Positions 41,786 to 51,376 of a stretch of 64,000 bases of DNA are shown in pieces. The notes beneath the pieces are model-generated. The model ran no database searches. It saw only the letters and a program-made list of their open reading frames with translations, and was not told the DNA's origin. The number at the start of each line of letters is the position of its first letter. The stretch's first letter is position 1. Location: the NCBI GenBank assembly GCA_021774795.1, contig JAJFIR010000010.1, forward strand, positions 39,645 to 103,644. The letters are read 5' to 3'. This DNA is from Emcibacteraceae bacterium (GTDB lineage: Bacteria; Pseudomonadota; Alphaproteobacteria; Sphingomonadales; Emcibacteraceae). A program made the translations under genes and the position numbers.

Positions 41786-43072
41786 ATGAGCAACGAAACA
41801 TTATCCGCCGTTTTTGAAAACATCGTAAAATCAGAAGATAATTTAATTCGCCTATGCCAGGACTTAATCCGTTTCCCAACCGTTAACCCACCAGGTAATG
41901 ATTATCAGGCATGTGTGGAATATATCGGTAATCGTCTTAAAAGTCGTGGATTTACAGTTGAATATATCCGAGCTTATGGTGCGCCGGGGGACAGTGCCGA
42001 CTACCCGCGTTATAATGTCATTGCACGGTATGAGACCGGGAGAGTAGGCCCCTGTGTTCATTTTAATAGTCATATTGACGTGGTTGAAACGGGTGACGGA
42101 TGGACCAAAGACCCGTTTGCGGCCGAGCTGATTGACGGCAAAATATATGGCCGCGGTGCGTGTGATATGAAGGGAGGGTTAGCGGCATCGATAATCGCGG
42201 TTGAGGCATTAATCGCTAGCGATATAGAGCTTAAAGGGACAATTGAGATTTCGGGTACGGCGGATGAGGAATCCGGTGGATTGGGCGGCGTGGCTTACCT
42301 TGCTGAAAAAGGCTATTTTTCAAAGGACCGTGTTGATCATGTGATAATACCGGAACCTCTTAATGTGGATCGTGTTTGTTTAGGCCACAGGGGTGTTTGG
42401 TGGGCAGAGATTAAAACCCATGGCAGGATCGCCCACGGATCAATGCCATTTTTAGGCGATTGTGCCATTCGTCATATGGGTGCTGTAGTTGCCAGCTTCG
42501 AAGATAAACTTTATCCGGCAATGGCGGCTCGTCATACATCTATGCCCGTCGTACCTGAGGGTGCCAAACAATCGACATTAAATATCAACAGCATTCACGG
42601 CGGACAATCGGAAATCACCGAAGGGCTGCCTGCGCCATGCGTTGCAGATAGTTGTAGAATGATTATTGATCGTCGTTTTTTGGTTGAAGAAGACCTCGAT
42701 GAAGTAAAAAGGGAAATTGACGACATACTTTCTGATCTGGAAAAATTAAGGGACGGTTTTCGCTATGAAGTTCGTGATATGCTGGAAGTTATCCCCAGCA
42801 TGACAGACAAGGATGCACCGGTGGTAAAGGCAACGGCAGAGGCCATTAAAGAGGTTCTTGGAAAGACGCCTGAGTTTATATGTTCGCCGGGTACTTACGA
42901 CCAAAAGCATATCGATAGAATCGGTGATCTTAAAGACTGTATAGCCTATGGTCCCGGTATTCTTGAACTCGCTCATCAACCGGATGAATATGTGATTGTT
43001 GAAGATATGCTTAATTCCGCCAAAGTAATGGCCTCATCCGCTTATAAATTATTGATGGGCAAATCATCCTAA
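41786..43072 (+). CDS. M20 family metallopeptidase (ArgE/DapE-like)
   Basis: A 428-residue enzyme. Metal ligands and catalytic residues are recognisable: HIDVV with His96 and Asp98, GRGACDMKGG with Asp127, TADEESGG with Glu161/Glu162, and the later IIPEP and SPGTYDQKHI. The domain order is that of ArgE/DapE deacylases; they remove acyl groups from amino acids or cut short peptides. Substrate cannot be assigned and no arg/dap genes adjoin. Cytoplasmic. The ribosome site is GAGGTC before 41786. Confidence 0.85.
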   Translation: MSNETLSAVFENIVKSEDNLIRLCQDLIRFPTVNPPGNDYQACVEYIGNRLKSRGFTVEYIRAYGAPGDSADYPRYNVIARYETGRVGPCVHFNSHIDVVETGDGWTKDPFAAELIDGKIYGRGACDMKGGLAASIIAVEALIASDIELKGTIEISGTADEESGGLGGVAYLAEKGYFSKDRVDHVIIPEPLNVDRVCLGHRGVWWAEIKTHGRIAHGSMPFLGDCAIRHMGAVVASFEDKLYPAMAARHTSMPVVPEGAKQSTLNINSIHGGQSEITEGLPAPCVADSCRMIIDRRFLVEEDLDEVKREIDDILSDLEKLRDGFRYEVRDMLEVIPSMTDKDAPVVKATAEAIKEVLGKTPEFICSPGTYDQKHIDRIGDLKDCIAYGPGILELAHQPDEYVIVEDMLNSAKVMASSAYKLLMGKSS

Positions 43073-43272
43073 CATAATCAAATTAACGTCCCATAATGGG
43101 AATGTTGAATTAATGCTGTAAAATTCACTTACAGTATGTTTTTTTGTAAACACTTTATTAACCATCTAACTATTTGAAAATATTAATGTTTAGAAAGTTG
43201 GCATACCTTTCGCATATATGAATATATAAATTTTTAAGTTTTCCCTATCTTGCCGAACCTTAGGGTAGGAAA

Positions 43273-43455
43273 ATGAGTGTTAGTAAGGATAGTATTGTGT
43301 ATCAAGGTTTTATAAGTAGTGCCTGTTGTATTTTGATGATCGCAATGTTCGCGTTTATCGCAGGTCAATCGATCGGGCTAAGCGAAAAATATGTATGGGA
43401 CACTAAAACATTGTTCGCGACGGTCGAACATTTAATTACGACTATGTTTGGTTAA
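43273..43455 (+). CDS. Small single-pass membrane protein
   Basis: A 60-residue protein with one helix (GFISSACCILMIAMFAFIAG) and a hydrophilic tail. Preceded by GGGTAGGAAA, a good ribosome site, and followed by a terminator-like hairpin, so it looks like a real monocistronic gene. No family recognised. Confidence 0.5.
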   Translation: MSVSKDSIVYQGFISSACCILMIAMFAFIAGQSIGLSEKYVWDTKTLFATVEHLITTMFG

Positions 43456-43482
43456 TACCGTACCACTTGTTTGCAAGTGAAA

Positions 43483-43505
43483 GCATCGCTTTCGGCGATG
43501 TTTTC
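43483..43505 (+). terminator. Hairpin after the small membrane gene
   Basis: CATCGC pairs with GCGATG around TTTCG, then TTTTC follows. A second hairpin CACTTG-TTTG-CAAGTG sits at 43464-43479 just upstream. Confidence 0.6.
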
Positions 43506-43628
43506 GCGCTGTGTTCTTTTATTTTTTAGTATAATGCGGTTTCAGCATTATAGTTATTATTTATCCTTTTAAAATGAGCTACTTGAGGCTACTGTGGGTT
43601 ATAATTTACCGACATTCAAGGTAGTTCT

Positions 43629-44216
43629 ATGAACAATGAAATGCGATATACCATGACCAGGCGAGGCTTTTTTGCAAGTGCCTGCATGGTGTCGCTCCTG
43701 ATTCCGTATCCCGAATTGATTAGCGCGAATTCGATTAAGGAAGAAAGCGCAGACGGCTATTTACATTTGAAGTGTGACGGAAAGATTTATATCAATTCAG
43801 GTGGCGGTTATAGCGGTCTTTATGATGATCAAACTATTGCAGATCCGATCATCCAAATATTGCAATGCGAGAGAAACCAATATGCGATTGAGGTTGGCAA
43901 TAATCCAGCCCATCTTTGGGGATTGCTCATGCAGTGCAGTAATCATTTGAGCTTTTCATCCTATCAAACTAATAAGCGGGCGGCATTTGCACTTAAGGCG
44001 CAGTTGTTGAAAAATGCTGCGTTAAAATATGGTGGTTTGGTGGATGATTATCACGTCGCGGGTGGAAAAGTTTATTCGAAAACCGGGATCATCGGCTTTA
44101 AGGAACTCGCTTTCGGCGATAAAGTAATTACCGACGACGTATCACAGAAAACAAGAAATTTGATAGATAAAGCAAGTGAAGATGGCCTTATCATTGCCGT
44201 AGGTGAGGTGGTTTAA
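43629..44216 (+). CDS. Tat-signal protein of unknown function, first gene of the peptide-importer operon
   Basis: A 195-residue protein. N-terminus MTRRGFFASACMVSLLI is a twin-arginine signal. The mature part has HLKCDGKIYINSGGGYSGLYDD, LLMQCSNHLSFSSYQTNKRAAFALKAQLL, and a final IGFKELAFGDKVITDDVSQ; no family I can name. Its stop codon overlaps the ATG of the substrate-binding protein (TAATG), which ties it to the ABC system. It has three cysteines and no obvious catalytic signature. Possible periplasmic partner or chaperone for the binding protein, by position only. Confidence 0.6.
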   Translation: MNNEMRYTMTRRGFFASACMVSLLIPYPELISANSIKEESADGYLHLKCDGKIYINSGGGYSGLYDDQTIADPIIQILQCERNQYAIEVGNNPAHLWGLLMQCSNHLSFSSYQTNKRAAFALKAQLLKNAALKYGGLVDDYHVAGGKVYSKTGIIGFKELAFGDKVITDDVSQKTRNLIDKASEDGLIIAVGEVV

Positions 44217-45691
44217 TGAAATGCCTGCTGCAAATTATGATGATCTGGTTGTCTGGTATATGTGCCTCATTTGGACAAAATACAATTAACCTGGGCTTAC
44301 AGCTTGAACCACCAAATTTGGACCCGACTTCCGGGGCCGCAGCGGCAATTGATGAAGTTGTTTACGGCAATATTTTTGAAGGTTTAGTGCGCATAAATCA
44401 AAAAGGTGAGGTCGTGCCGGGGCTGGCACTTTTTTGGGAACTATCAACAGACGGGCGGTCTTACGTATTTCATTTAGCTGACGGTGTTAAATTTCACGAC
44501 GGTGAACTATTTGACGCGGAAGATGTCAGATATTCATTCAATCGGGCGCGCGCAGCCGGCTCCACCAATGCAAAAAAATACATCTTTGAGCCAATAGTTA
44601 ATATTGATGTATTTGATCCGTTAACGGTTATGATCACACTTAATCATGCCAGAACGGATTTTTTATTTAATCTTGGCCTTGGTGATGCGGTAATTGTAAA
44701 TGAAAGCAGCGCAGCAAATAATGCGTTTAATCCCATTGGAACGGGGCCTTTCAAATTTGATAAATGGGTGCGCGGCAATTCAATAAATATTGTTCGCAAC
44801 GATAACTATTGGGGCGGCGCACCAAGTCTGGTTTCAGCGACATTTAAAATTATCACAGACCCGCTTTCTGCTTATACGGCGATGATGGCCGGTGATATAG
44901 ACGCGTTTCCCAATTATCCTGCGCCGGAAAATTTATTTCTATTTAATAATGATGCTAATTTTGAAGTTGTGATCGGTCTGACTGCGGGAGAAACGATACT
45001 AGCGACCAACAATAAGAAAGCCCCGTTTGATGATATATTGGTAAGAAAAGCAATGGCCCATGCTATTAACCGAACGGAGCTTATCAATGGTGCAATGTTC
45101 GGGAATGCGGTACCTATTGGCACCCATTTCGCGCCGGATCATCCAGATTATGTGGATATGACCGAATTATACCCCCATAATTTAAGTAAAGCCCGTGAAT
45201 ATTTAAAAGATGCGGGTTACCAGGATGGTTTTACAGTTAGCCTAAAATTGCCGCCGCCGATATATGCCAGAAGAACGGGTGAACTTATCGCTTATCAGCT
45301 GGAAAAGATCGGTATCCATGTTGAAATTGAAAATATGGAGTGGGCCCAATGGATTGATCAGGTTCTTCGAAATCGCAATTTTGATTTAACGATTGTTTCC
45401 CATGTGGAGCCAATGGATATTAATATCTATGCTAATGCAAACTATTATTTCGGTTATGACAATCAAGAATTTCAAAAGATCATTGCTGATATTGACGAAA
45501 GTTCTGATCCGCGTTTGACAAGTGAGCTTTATAAAAAAGCGCAAATTAAAATTGCGGAAGATGCGGTGAACGGGTACCTGTTCCAGCTTGGTAAATATGG
45601 CGTGTGGAAAAATAATGTCAGAGGCATGTGGGACAATTATCCAATTCGTTCCAACGATTTAAGAAACGTTTATTTTGAAGGCGGTAATTGA
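44216..45691 (+). CDS. ABC transporter substrate-binding protein, peptide (SBP_bac_5) type
   Basis: A 491-residue periplasmic protein with a signal peptide (MKCLLQIMMIWLSGICASFG). The family 5 markers appear: LGLQLEPPNLDPTSGAAAAIDEVVYGNIFEGLVR, LADGVKFHDGELFDAEDVRYSFNRAR, NPIGTGPFKFDKW, and RKAMAHAINRTELING. Dpp/Opp-like proteins bind peptides, opines, nickel complexes or similar. Stop overlaps the permease start (TGATG). Lack of a lipobox indicates a free periplasmic protein. Confidence 0.88.
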   Translation: MKCLLQIMMIWLSGICASFGQNTINLGLQLEPPNLDPTSGAAAAIDEVVYGNIFEGLVRINQKGEVVPGLALFWELSTDGRSYVFHLADGVKFHDGELFDAEDVRYSFNRARAAGSTNAKKYIFEPIVNIDVFDPLTVMITLNHARTDFLFNLGLGDAVIVNESSAANNAFNPIGTGPFKFDKWVRGNSINIVRNDNYWGGAPSLVSATFKIITDPLSAYTAMMAGDIDAFPNYPAPENLFLFNNDANFEVVIGLTAGETILATNNKKAPFDDILVRKAMAHAINRTELINGAMFGNAVPIGTHFAPDHPDYVDMTELYPHNLSKAREYLKDAGYQDGFTVSLKLPPPIYARRTGELIAYQLEKIGIHVEIENMEWAQWIDQVLRNRNFDLTIVSHVEPMDINIYANANYYFGYDNQEFQKIIADIDESSDPRLTSELYKKAQIKIAEDAVNGYLFQLGKYGVWKNNVRGMWDNYPIRSNDLRNVYFEGGN

Positions 45692-46641
45692 TGTTACGTT
45701 TCATTTCCAAGCGTTTGCTGTCGTTATTTTCAACACTTTTCGTGGCGACGATTGTCATATTTTTAATGATTGAAGTGGTGCCGGGCGATCCCGCAGCGTT
45801 CATGATGGGGCTATCAACAAATACGGAAGCTGCGGATGCACTTCGTGCAGAGCTAGGGCTTAACGCAGGTGTTTTGGAACGGTATTTCGGATGGGTTACA
45901 GGGATGCTTTCCGGTGATTTTGGCATCAGTTATACTTACCGTGTACCGGTATCCGGCCTTATATTTGACCGAATGTTGGTATCGGTACCCCTTACTGTTT
46001 ATGCGTTAATATTATCGACAGTTATCGCGATACCCGTCGGTGTTATTGCGGCGTCCAGACGCGGTACCGCAGTTGATACTACGTTGATGGGTGTTGCCCA
46101 AGTTGGTGTGGCAGTGCCAAATTTCTGGTTTGCCATTCTGCTGGTACTATTATTTTCTACGTCATTACAGTGGTTTTCAGCAGGTGGTTTTCCGGGCTGG
46201 GAAGCGGGATTTTGGCTGTGTCTAAAATCACTAACACTGCCGGCAATATCACTCGCGCTGCCGCAAGCGGCAATTTTGTCACGTGTCATGCGTTCATCCG
46301 TACTTGAAGTTATGAACGAGGATTATATGAGAACCGCTCGTGCAAAGGGATTGAGTGAACGTCAGGCATTATTACGCCACGGTTTAAGAAACGCATTGAT
46401 TCCGGTGTTGACTATTTTGGGACTTCAATTTTCGTTTTTGCTAGCGGGCGGGATTATAATTGAAAGTATATTTTCTATTCCGGGGCTTGGACGCCTAGTG
46501 TTCCAATCAATAGCACAGCGTGATTTGATCGTTGTAAAGTCCGTTGTTACTTTGCTGGTTATGGCCGTTGTGATGATCACTTTTATTGTTGATCTGGCTT
46601 ACGCAGTCGTTGATCCACGGCTTAGGGAAGGAAGTAATTGA
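45691..46641 (+). CDS. ABC transporter permease, DppB-like
   Basis: 316 residues from the ATG at 45691, which overlaps the preceding stop. The N-terminal helix is followed by VPGDPAAFMMG and the DppB pattern; the EAA loop reads MRTARAKGLSERQALLRHGLRNALIPV. About six membrane helices. Forms the channel with the DppC-like gene that follows; the stop overlaps its start. Confidence 0.88.
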   Translation: MLRFISKRLLSLFSTLFVATIVIFLMIEVVPGDPAAFMMGLSTNTEAADALRAELGLNAGVLERYFGWVTGMLSGDFGISYTYRVPVSGLIFDRMLVSVPLTVYALILSTVIAIPVGVIAASRRGTAVDTTLMGVAQVGVAVPNFWFAILLVLLFSTSLQWFSAGGFPGWEAGFWLCLKSLTLPAISLALPQAAILSRVMRSSVLEVMNEDYMRTARAKGLSERQALLRHGLRNALIPVLTILGLQFSFLLAGGIIIESIFSIPGLGRLVFQSIAQRDLIVVKSVVTLLVMAVVMITFIVDLAYAVVDPRLREGSN

Positions 46642-47489
46642 TGAAAAGTTTACCCCTTAGCCTCCTTGTTGGCAGTGGTTTGACATTAATATTTATCATT
46701 ATGGCTGGATTATCTTTTGTTTGGACGCCTTATGACGTTACAGCCCTTAATATTGATCAAAAGTTTTTAGACCCAAGCTTATTACATTTACTGGGGACTG
46801 ATCATTTTGGTCGCGATGTGCTCTCGATGATTATGGTGGGTACTCGAAATGCCATTGCCGTTTCAATAATTGCAGTGGGCATTGGAATGATAATTGGCGT
46901 GCCGCTTGGCCTATGGGTGGCGGGTAGTCGAATGAATGGTGGGAGTTTTTTTGATGAAATTTTAATGCGCGGGAATGATTTAATATTCGCTTTTCCTTCT
47001 TTATTAATGGCGATTATGATCACCGCGGTGTTCGGGCCCGGGGTTATTAATGCGATAATTGCTATTGGCATTTTTAATATACCGGTATTTGCAAGAATGA
47101 CCCGCGGTGCAGCGATGGGGCTTTGGTCACGGGAATATATTATGGCGGCGCGTGTGTGCGGCAAAGGAATGTGGCGAATATCATATGAACATATATTACC
47201 GAATATTTTAAATTTACTGATTGTTCAGGCTACCATTCAATTTTCTATAGCGATCATTGCCGAAGCCAGTTTATCCTACGTCGGGCTTGGAACGCAGCCG
47301 CCGATGCCGAGCCTGGGGCGGATGCTAAATGAAGCACAAACTATGATATTTTTTGCGCCTTGGCTTGCCTATTTCCCGGGCGGAGCGATTGTAACAATGG
47401 TGCTTGGTCTCAACTTAATGGGGGACGGAATTCGTGACGTTCTCGATCCGAAATTAAGACAACGAAAGGGTCAAGATGTCGTTGCTTAA
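46641..47489 (+). CDS. ABC transporter permease, DppC-like
   Basis: 282 residues from the ATG at 46641. Typical DppC N-terminus (HLLGTDHFGRDVLSMIMVGTRNA) and EAA loop IMAARVCGKGMWRISYEHILPNIL; ends GDGIRDVLDPKLRQR. It overlaps the ATPase gene by 14 bases. Usual role: second half of the transmembrane channel for peptide-type substrates. Confidence 0.88.
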   Translation: MKSLPLSLLVGSGLTLIFIIMAGLSFVWTPYDVTALNIDQKFLDPSLLHLLGTDHFGRDVLSMIMVGTRNAIAVSIIAVGIGMIIGVPLGLWVAGSRMNGGSFFDEILMRGNDLIFAFPSLLMAIMITAVFGPGVINAIIAIGIFNIPVFARMTRGAAMGLWSREYIMAARVCGKGMWRISYEHILPNILNLLIVQATIQFSIAIIAEASLSYVGLGTQPPMPSLGRMLNEAQTMIFFAPWLAYFPGGAIVTMVLGLNLMGDGIRDVLDPKLRQRKGQDVVA

Positions 47490-49074
47490 TATCCAGGGTT
47501 TGTTGCTTTCTATTCACGGAAGTGAAATTTTATCAAACGTAGCAATTGGAGTTGAAGAAGGGCAGATCGTGGCAATTGTCGGAGAGAGTGGCTCCGGCAA
47601 ATCAATGACTGCTAGCGCGGTAATGCAATTAGTACCAAATGGTGCGGAGATGTCAGGAAATGTCTGGTTTATGGACGACAACCTGCTCGATAAAACTGAG
47701 GCGGAGATGTGTGACGTTCGGAAAAATCATATAGGTATGGTTTTTCAGGAACCAATGACAGCCCTTAATCCGGTGCAAACAATTGGCAAGCAAGTAATAG
47801 AAGCCGTTCGGTTGGCTGACAAATCACTTTCGAAGGATCAGGCGCGGGAAAAAGCGGAACTAATGCTTCACAAAGTAGGACTTGAACAGACGCGTTTTCC
47901 GTTAAATACATATCCGCACAAATTATCAGGTGGTCAAAGGCAGCGTGTGGTGATTGCTATTGCGCTTAGCCAAAACCCAAGACTGTTAATTGCGGACGAG
48001 CCAACAACTGCGCTCGATGTAACGACGCAGTCGCAGATTATGAAGCTGCTTAAAAAGTTGGTGAAACAGGAAAATATGGGATTATTGCTGATAAGCCATG
48101 ATCTTGCAGTTGTAGCGGAAGTTGCGGATCATATCGTTATTATGAGAAACGGGAAAGTCATTGAACAAGGGAATACAGATATTTTCTTTAATGAAATGAG
48201 CGATGATTATTCGAAAGAGCTCTTTGCCGCTTCGAAACTAACGTTTAAGGATAAAAAATCAGAAAAGTCTTCTGATATCATTCTGGATATCAAAAATTTA
48301 AAGAAGGATTATAAACTTTCCGGATCTAAAAAGCTGCGCGCGGTTGATAATGTTAGTTTTCGCCTAAAAAAAGGTGAAAATATAGGTTTGGTTGGGGAAA
48401 GTGGGTGCGGAAAATCCACTCTTGTGCGCTGTATACTGGGGGTGGAAGCATACAAAAGTGGTGAAATATTGCTAAATGGTGAAGTGTTTGACGGTCAAAA
48501 GGAACTTCGCAAGCATATCAACGCCGTATTTCAGGATCCATTTGGCAGTTTTAACCCGAGGCATATGGTAAAAAGAGTGGTCGCAGAGCCGTTTTATTTG
48601 ATAGACACACCGCTTTCGAGTACCGAACAATTAAGTAAGGTAGAGGAGATGCTCAATCATGTGGGGCTTAATGCAGATGATATGGATAAATATTCACACG
48701 AATTTTCAGGGGGCCAGAGGCAACGAATAGCAATCGCACGCGCCCTCATCACCGAACCATCAGTTATCGTGCTGGATGAGGCTACGTCGGCGCTAGATGT
48801 GCTGATTAGGGAGCAAATACTTGAATTGCTTGAAAACTTATCGGAAAATTTAGGAATTTCTTATTTATTTATATCCCATGACCTGACAACGGTTCGAAAT
48901 ATCACCGACCGTGTGCTGGTTATGAAAGACGGTATTATCGTTGAGCAAGGTCCGACGAACGAAATATATAATAATCCACAGCACCCGTATACAAATACAT
49001 TGCTTGAAGCGAGCCCAGATATTACAAAGGCATTGAATGATAAAAGGAATGAATTAGATGACAATTTCGTTTAA
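47476..49074 (+). CDS. Fused dual ATPase of a peptide ABC transporter (DppD-DppF type)
   Basis: A 532-residue protein with two complete ABC domains. The first has GESGSGKS (Walker A, about residues 37-44), LSGGQRQRVVIA, LLIADEPTTALDV. The second (from about 270) has GESGCGKS, FSGGQRQRIAIA and VIVLDEATSALDV. In most Dpp/Opp systems these are separate D and F proteins; here they are fused, as in GsiA and YejF. It energises the importer. The last bases overlap the aldehyde dehydrogenase start. Confidence 0.9.
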   Translation: MSLLNIQGLLLSIHGSEILSNVAIGVEEGQIVAIVGESGSGKSMTASAVMQLVPNGAEMSGNVWFMDDNLLDKTEAEMCDVRKNHIGMVFQEPMTALNPVQTIGKQVIEAVRLADKSLSKDQAREKAELMLHKVGLEQTRFPLNTYPHKLSGGQRQRVVIAIALSQNPRLLIADEPTTALDVTTQSQIMKLLKKLVKQENMGLLLISHDLAVVAEVADHIVIMRNGKVIEQGNTDIFFNEMSDDYSKELFAASKLTFKDKKSEKSSDIILDIKNLKKDYKLSGSKKLRAVDNVSFRLKKGENIGLVGESGCGKSTLVRCILGVEAYKSGEILLNGEVFDGQKELRKHINAVFQDPFGSFNPRHMVKRVVAEPFYLIDTPLSSTEQLSKVEEMLNHVGLNADDMDKYSHEFSGGQRQRIAIARALITEPSVIVLDEATSALDVLIREQILELLENLSENLGISYLFISHDLTTVRNITDRVLVMKDGIIVEQGPTNEIYNNPQHPYTNTLLEASPDITKALNDKRNELDDNFV

Positions 49075-50503
49075 TACCGAGCAGATGCTAGTCGGCGGGA
49101 AGTGGCGTAATGCTGAAAATGGTGCGACAATTGACGTTATTAATCCATCAACCGGTAAATTACTTTGCAAAATCGCTCGTGGATCGGCAAATGACGTTAA
49201 TATGGCCGTCAAAGAAGCACATAAGGCACTTAAGGGCGACTGGGGAAAATTTACAGCACTTGAAAGGGGCAGGGTGCTGACGAATATTGGCCGTAAACTG
49301 GTTGAATATGAAGACGAACTTACGGTGCTTGAAAGCAAGGATGTTGGAAAGCCGTTAAAACAGGCGCGGGCTGACGCCGTTGCTATCGCACGTTATATGG
49401 AGTTTTACGGCGGGGCAGCGGATAAAGTCATGGGTCATACTATACCCTACCTTGATGGATATACAGTCTATACATTGCGTGAGCCACACGGGGTTACCGG
49501 GCATATCGTACCCTGGAATTACCCCATGCAGATCATAGGACGTAGTGTAGGCGCGGCACTGGCAATGGGAAATACATGTGTGCTTAAACCCGCAGAGGAT
49601 GCTTGTTTAACGGCACTATTATTTGCCAGAATAGCCGAAGAAGCGGGACTACCCAAGGGTGCTCTTAATGTGGTGACGGGACTCGGTAATGAGGCAGGGG
49701 CAGCGTTATCGGGGCATCCTGATATTCAACATATATCCTTTACGGGGTCGGTGGCGGTCGGATCAATGGTTCAAAAGGCAGCCGCCGATAATATTGTACC
49801 AGTTACCTTGGAGCTGGGCGGTAAATCACCGCAAATTGTTTTCGATGACGCGGATTTGGATGCGGCGATGCCGTTTTTGGTTGGTGCGGGTATACAAAAT
49901 GCCGGTCAAACTTGTTCGGCGTCCTCCAGACTGCTGGTTCAAAGTGGAATTTATGATGAATTGCTTAAAAGACTTGTTGATCGGTATCAATCGCTTGAAG
50001 TGGGGCCTGCCATTGATGATCTGGACGTCGGCCCGCTTATATCTGCAAAACAAAAGCAACTAGTTGAGGGGTATGTGATGAATGGCATTCAAAACGGTTT
50101 GACCGTTGCTGCACAGGGCAAGATGGTTAGTGCTGAAAGAGGTTTTTATGTGAGGCCGACATTATTCGCAGATGTATCGCCGCAACATAAGTTGGCAAGA
50201 GAGGAAATATTCGGCCCAATTCAAGTCGTTATACCTTTTGAGTCCGAAAAAGAAGCGATAGAGATTGCCAATGGCACTGAATATGGTCTTGTAACCGGGG
50301 TATGGACCCGGGACGGCGGGCGGCAAATGCGTATGGCGAAGGCAATAAAAGCCGGACAATTGTTTATCAATAATTATGGTGCCGGGGGCGGTGTAGAATT
50401 ACCATTTGGTGGCATTGGCAAGTCCGGCTTTGGTCGCGAAAAAGGGCTTGAAGCGTTATATGGTTTTTCCGTATTAAAAACCGTTGCTGTTTATCATGGT
50501 TAA
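49058..50503 (+). CDS. NAD(P)-dependent aldehyde dehydrogenase
   Basis: A 481-residue ALDH of the usual length. Catalytic residues: general base Glu252 (VTLELGGKSPQ) and nucleophile Cys286 (NAGQTCSASSRLL). NAD-binding region: VPWNYPMQ and SFTGSVAVG. It oxidises an aldehyde to a carboxylate; betaine aldehyde or aminoaldehyde dehydrogenases are close in sequence style. Coupling to the importer by start/stop overlap indicates that the imported compound yields an aldehyde. Substrate not readable. Confidence 0.88.
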   Translation: MTISFNTEQMLVGGKWRNAENGATIDVINPSTGKLLCKIARGSANDVNMAVKEAHKALKGDWGKFTALERGRVLTNIGRKLVEYEDELTVLESKDVGKPLKQARADAVAIARYMEFYGGAADKVMGHTIPYLDGYTVYTLREPHGVTGHIVPWNYPMQIIGRSVGAALAMGNTCVLKPAEDACLTALLFARIAEEAGLPKGALNVVTGLGNEAGAALSGHPDIQHISFTGSVAVGSMVQKAAADNIVPVTLELGGKSPQIVFDDADLDAAMPFLVGAGIQNAGQTCSASSRLLVQSGIYDELLKRLVDRYQSLEVGPAIDDLDVGPLISAKQKQLVEGYVMNGIQNGLTVAAQGKMVSAERGFYVRPTLFADVSPQHKLAREEIFGPIQVVIPFESEKEAIEIANGTEYGLVTGVWTRDGGRQMRMAKAIKAGQLFINNYGAGGGVELPFGGIGKSGFGREKGLEALYGFSVLKTVAVYHG

Positions 50504-50533
50504 CATTATAAATTAAGAAAGCATTATAGTATC

Positions 50534-51280
50534 ATGAAATTAAAAGATAAAATATCAATTGTAACCGGTGGCGCATCCGGTTTTGGTGCTGGAATTGTAA
50601 CAAAGTTTATCAATGAAGGATCGAAGGTGGTTATTGCGGATATGAATATCGATCTGGCTCAGGAGTTGGCCACTGAACTGGGCGATAATGCCATGGCCGT
50701 GGAAGTTGATGTTTCAAACGGAAATGATGTAAAGAAAATGGTCGATATAGTGTTAAAAGCGCACGGAGCCATCGATATTGTTGTTAATAATGCAGGTATT
50801 GGACATATCCCGCAGCCGCTCGATGAACTTTCAGAGGGGGATTTTGAGCGAATATTCAATGTTAATGCAAAATCGGTTTATCTCACGGCGCAACATATCG
50901 TACCGATTATGAAAAAGGACGGCCGGGGTGTTATTTTAAATATCGCCAGTACAGGCGGGGTTAGTCCACGGCCAAATTTGACCTGGTATAATGCTTCAAA
51001 AGGCTGGATGATTACTGCCACTAAGGGTATGGCTGTTGAACTTGCACCATTCGGTATTCGTGTAAACGCGATAAACCCGGTCGCGGGGGAGACACCGCTT
51101 CTTAAAACATTTATGGGAGAGGATACACCCGAAGTTCGCGCAAAATTCTTGAGTACCATTCCGATCGGCCGCTTTTCAACACCGGAAGATATGGGGAATG
51201 CTGCCTGTTTTTTTTGCGGTGATGAGGCCAGTATGGTAACGGGGGTCGCGATGGAAGTTGATGGCGGGCGCTGTATTTAG
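50534..51280 (+). CDS. SDR family oxidoreductase
   Basis: A 248-residue classical short-chain dehydrogenase. TGGASGFG at 11-18 binds the cofactor, then ADMN (Asp at the strand end suggesting NAD), NNAG at 85-88, and the catalytic triad Ser139, Tyr152, Lys156 (YNASK). It probably oxidises an alcohol to the aldehyde or ketone used by its neighbour. Spaced 30 bases after the aldehyde dehydrogenase, so likely in the same operon; the ribosome site is AAGAAAGC. It ends the run. Confidence 0.88.
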   Translation: MKLKDKISIVTGGASGFGAGIVTKFINEGSKVVIADMNIDLAQELATELGDNAMAVEVDVSNGNDVKKMVDIVLKAHGAIDIVVNNAGIGHIPQPLDELSEGDFERIFNVNAKSVYLTAQHIVPIMKKDGRGVILNIASTGGVSPRPNLTWYNASKGWMITATKGMAVELAPFGIRVNAINPVAGETPLLKTFMGEDTPEVRAKFLSTIPIGRFSTPEDMGNAACFFCGDEASMVTGVAMEVDGGRCI

Positions 51281-51340
51281 CTTGAACATTAGACTTATTA
51301 TAGTTAATATATTTTATTGAAAAATAATTTATTTTTATGC

Positions 51341-51369
51341 TTGCCAAAGAAATAATAAAATGCTTATAT
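51341..51369 (+). promoter_or_regulatory. Promoter of a candidate small RNA
   Basis: TTGCCA (51341-51346), 17 bases, then TTATAT (51364-51369) with TGC directly before it, which is an extended -10. It lies 60 bases after the SDR stop and would start transcription at about 51377. Confidence 0.5.
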
Positions 51370-51376
51370 ATCTAAG

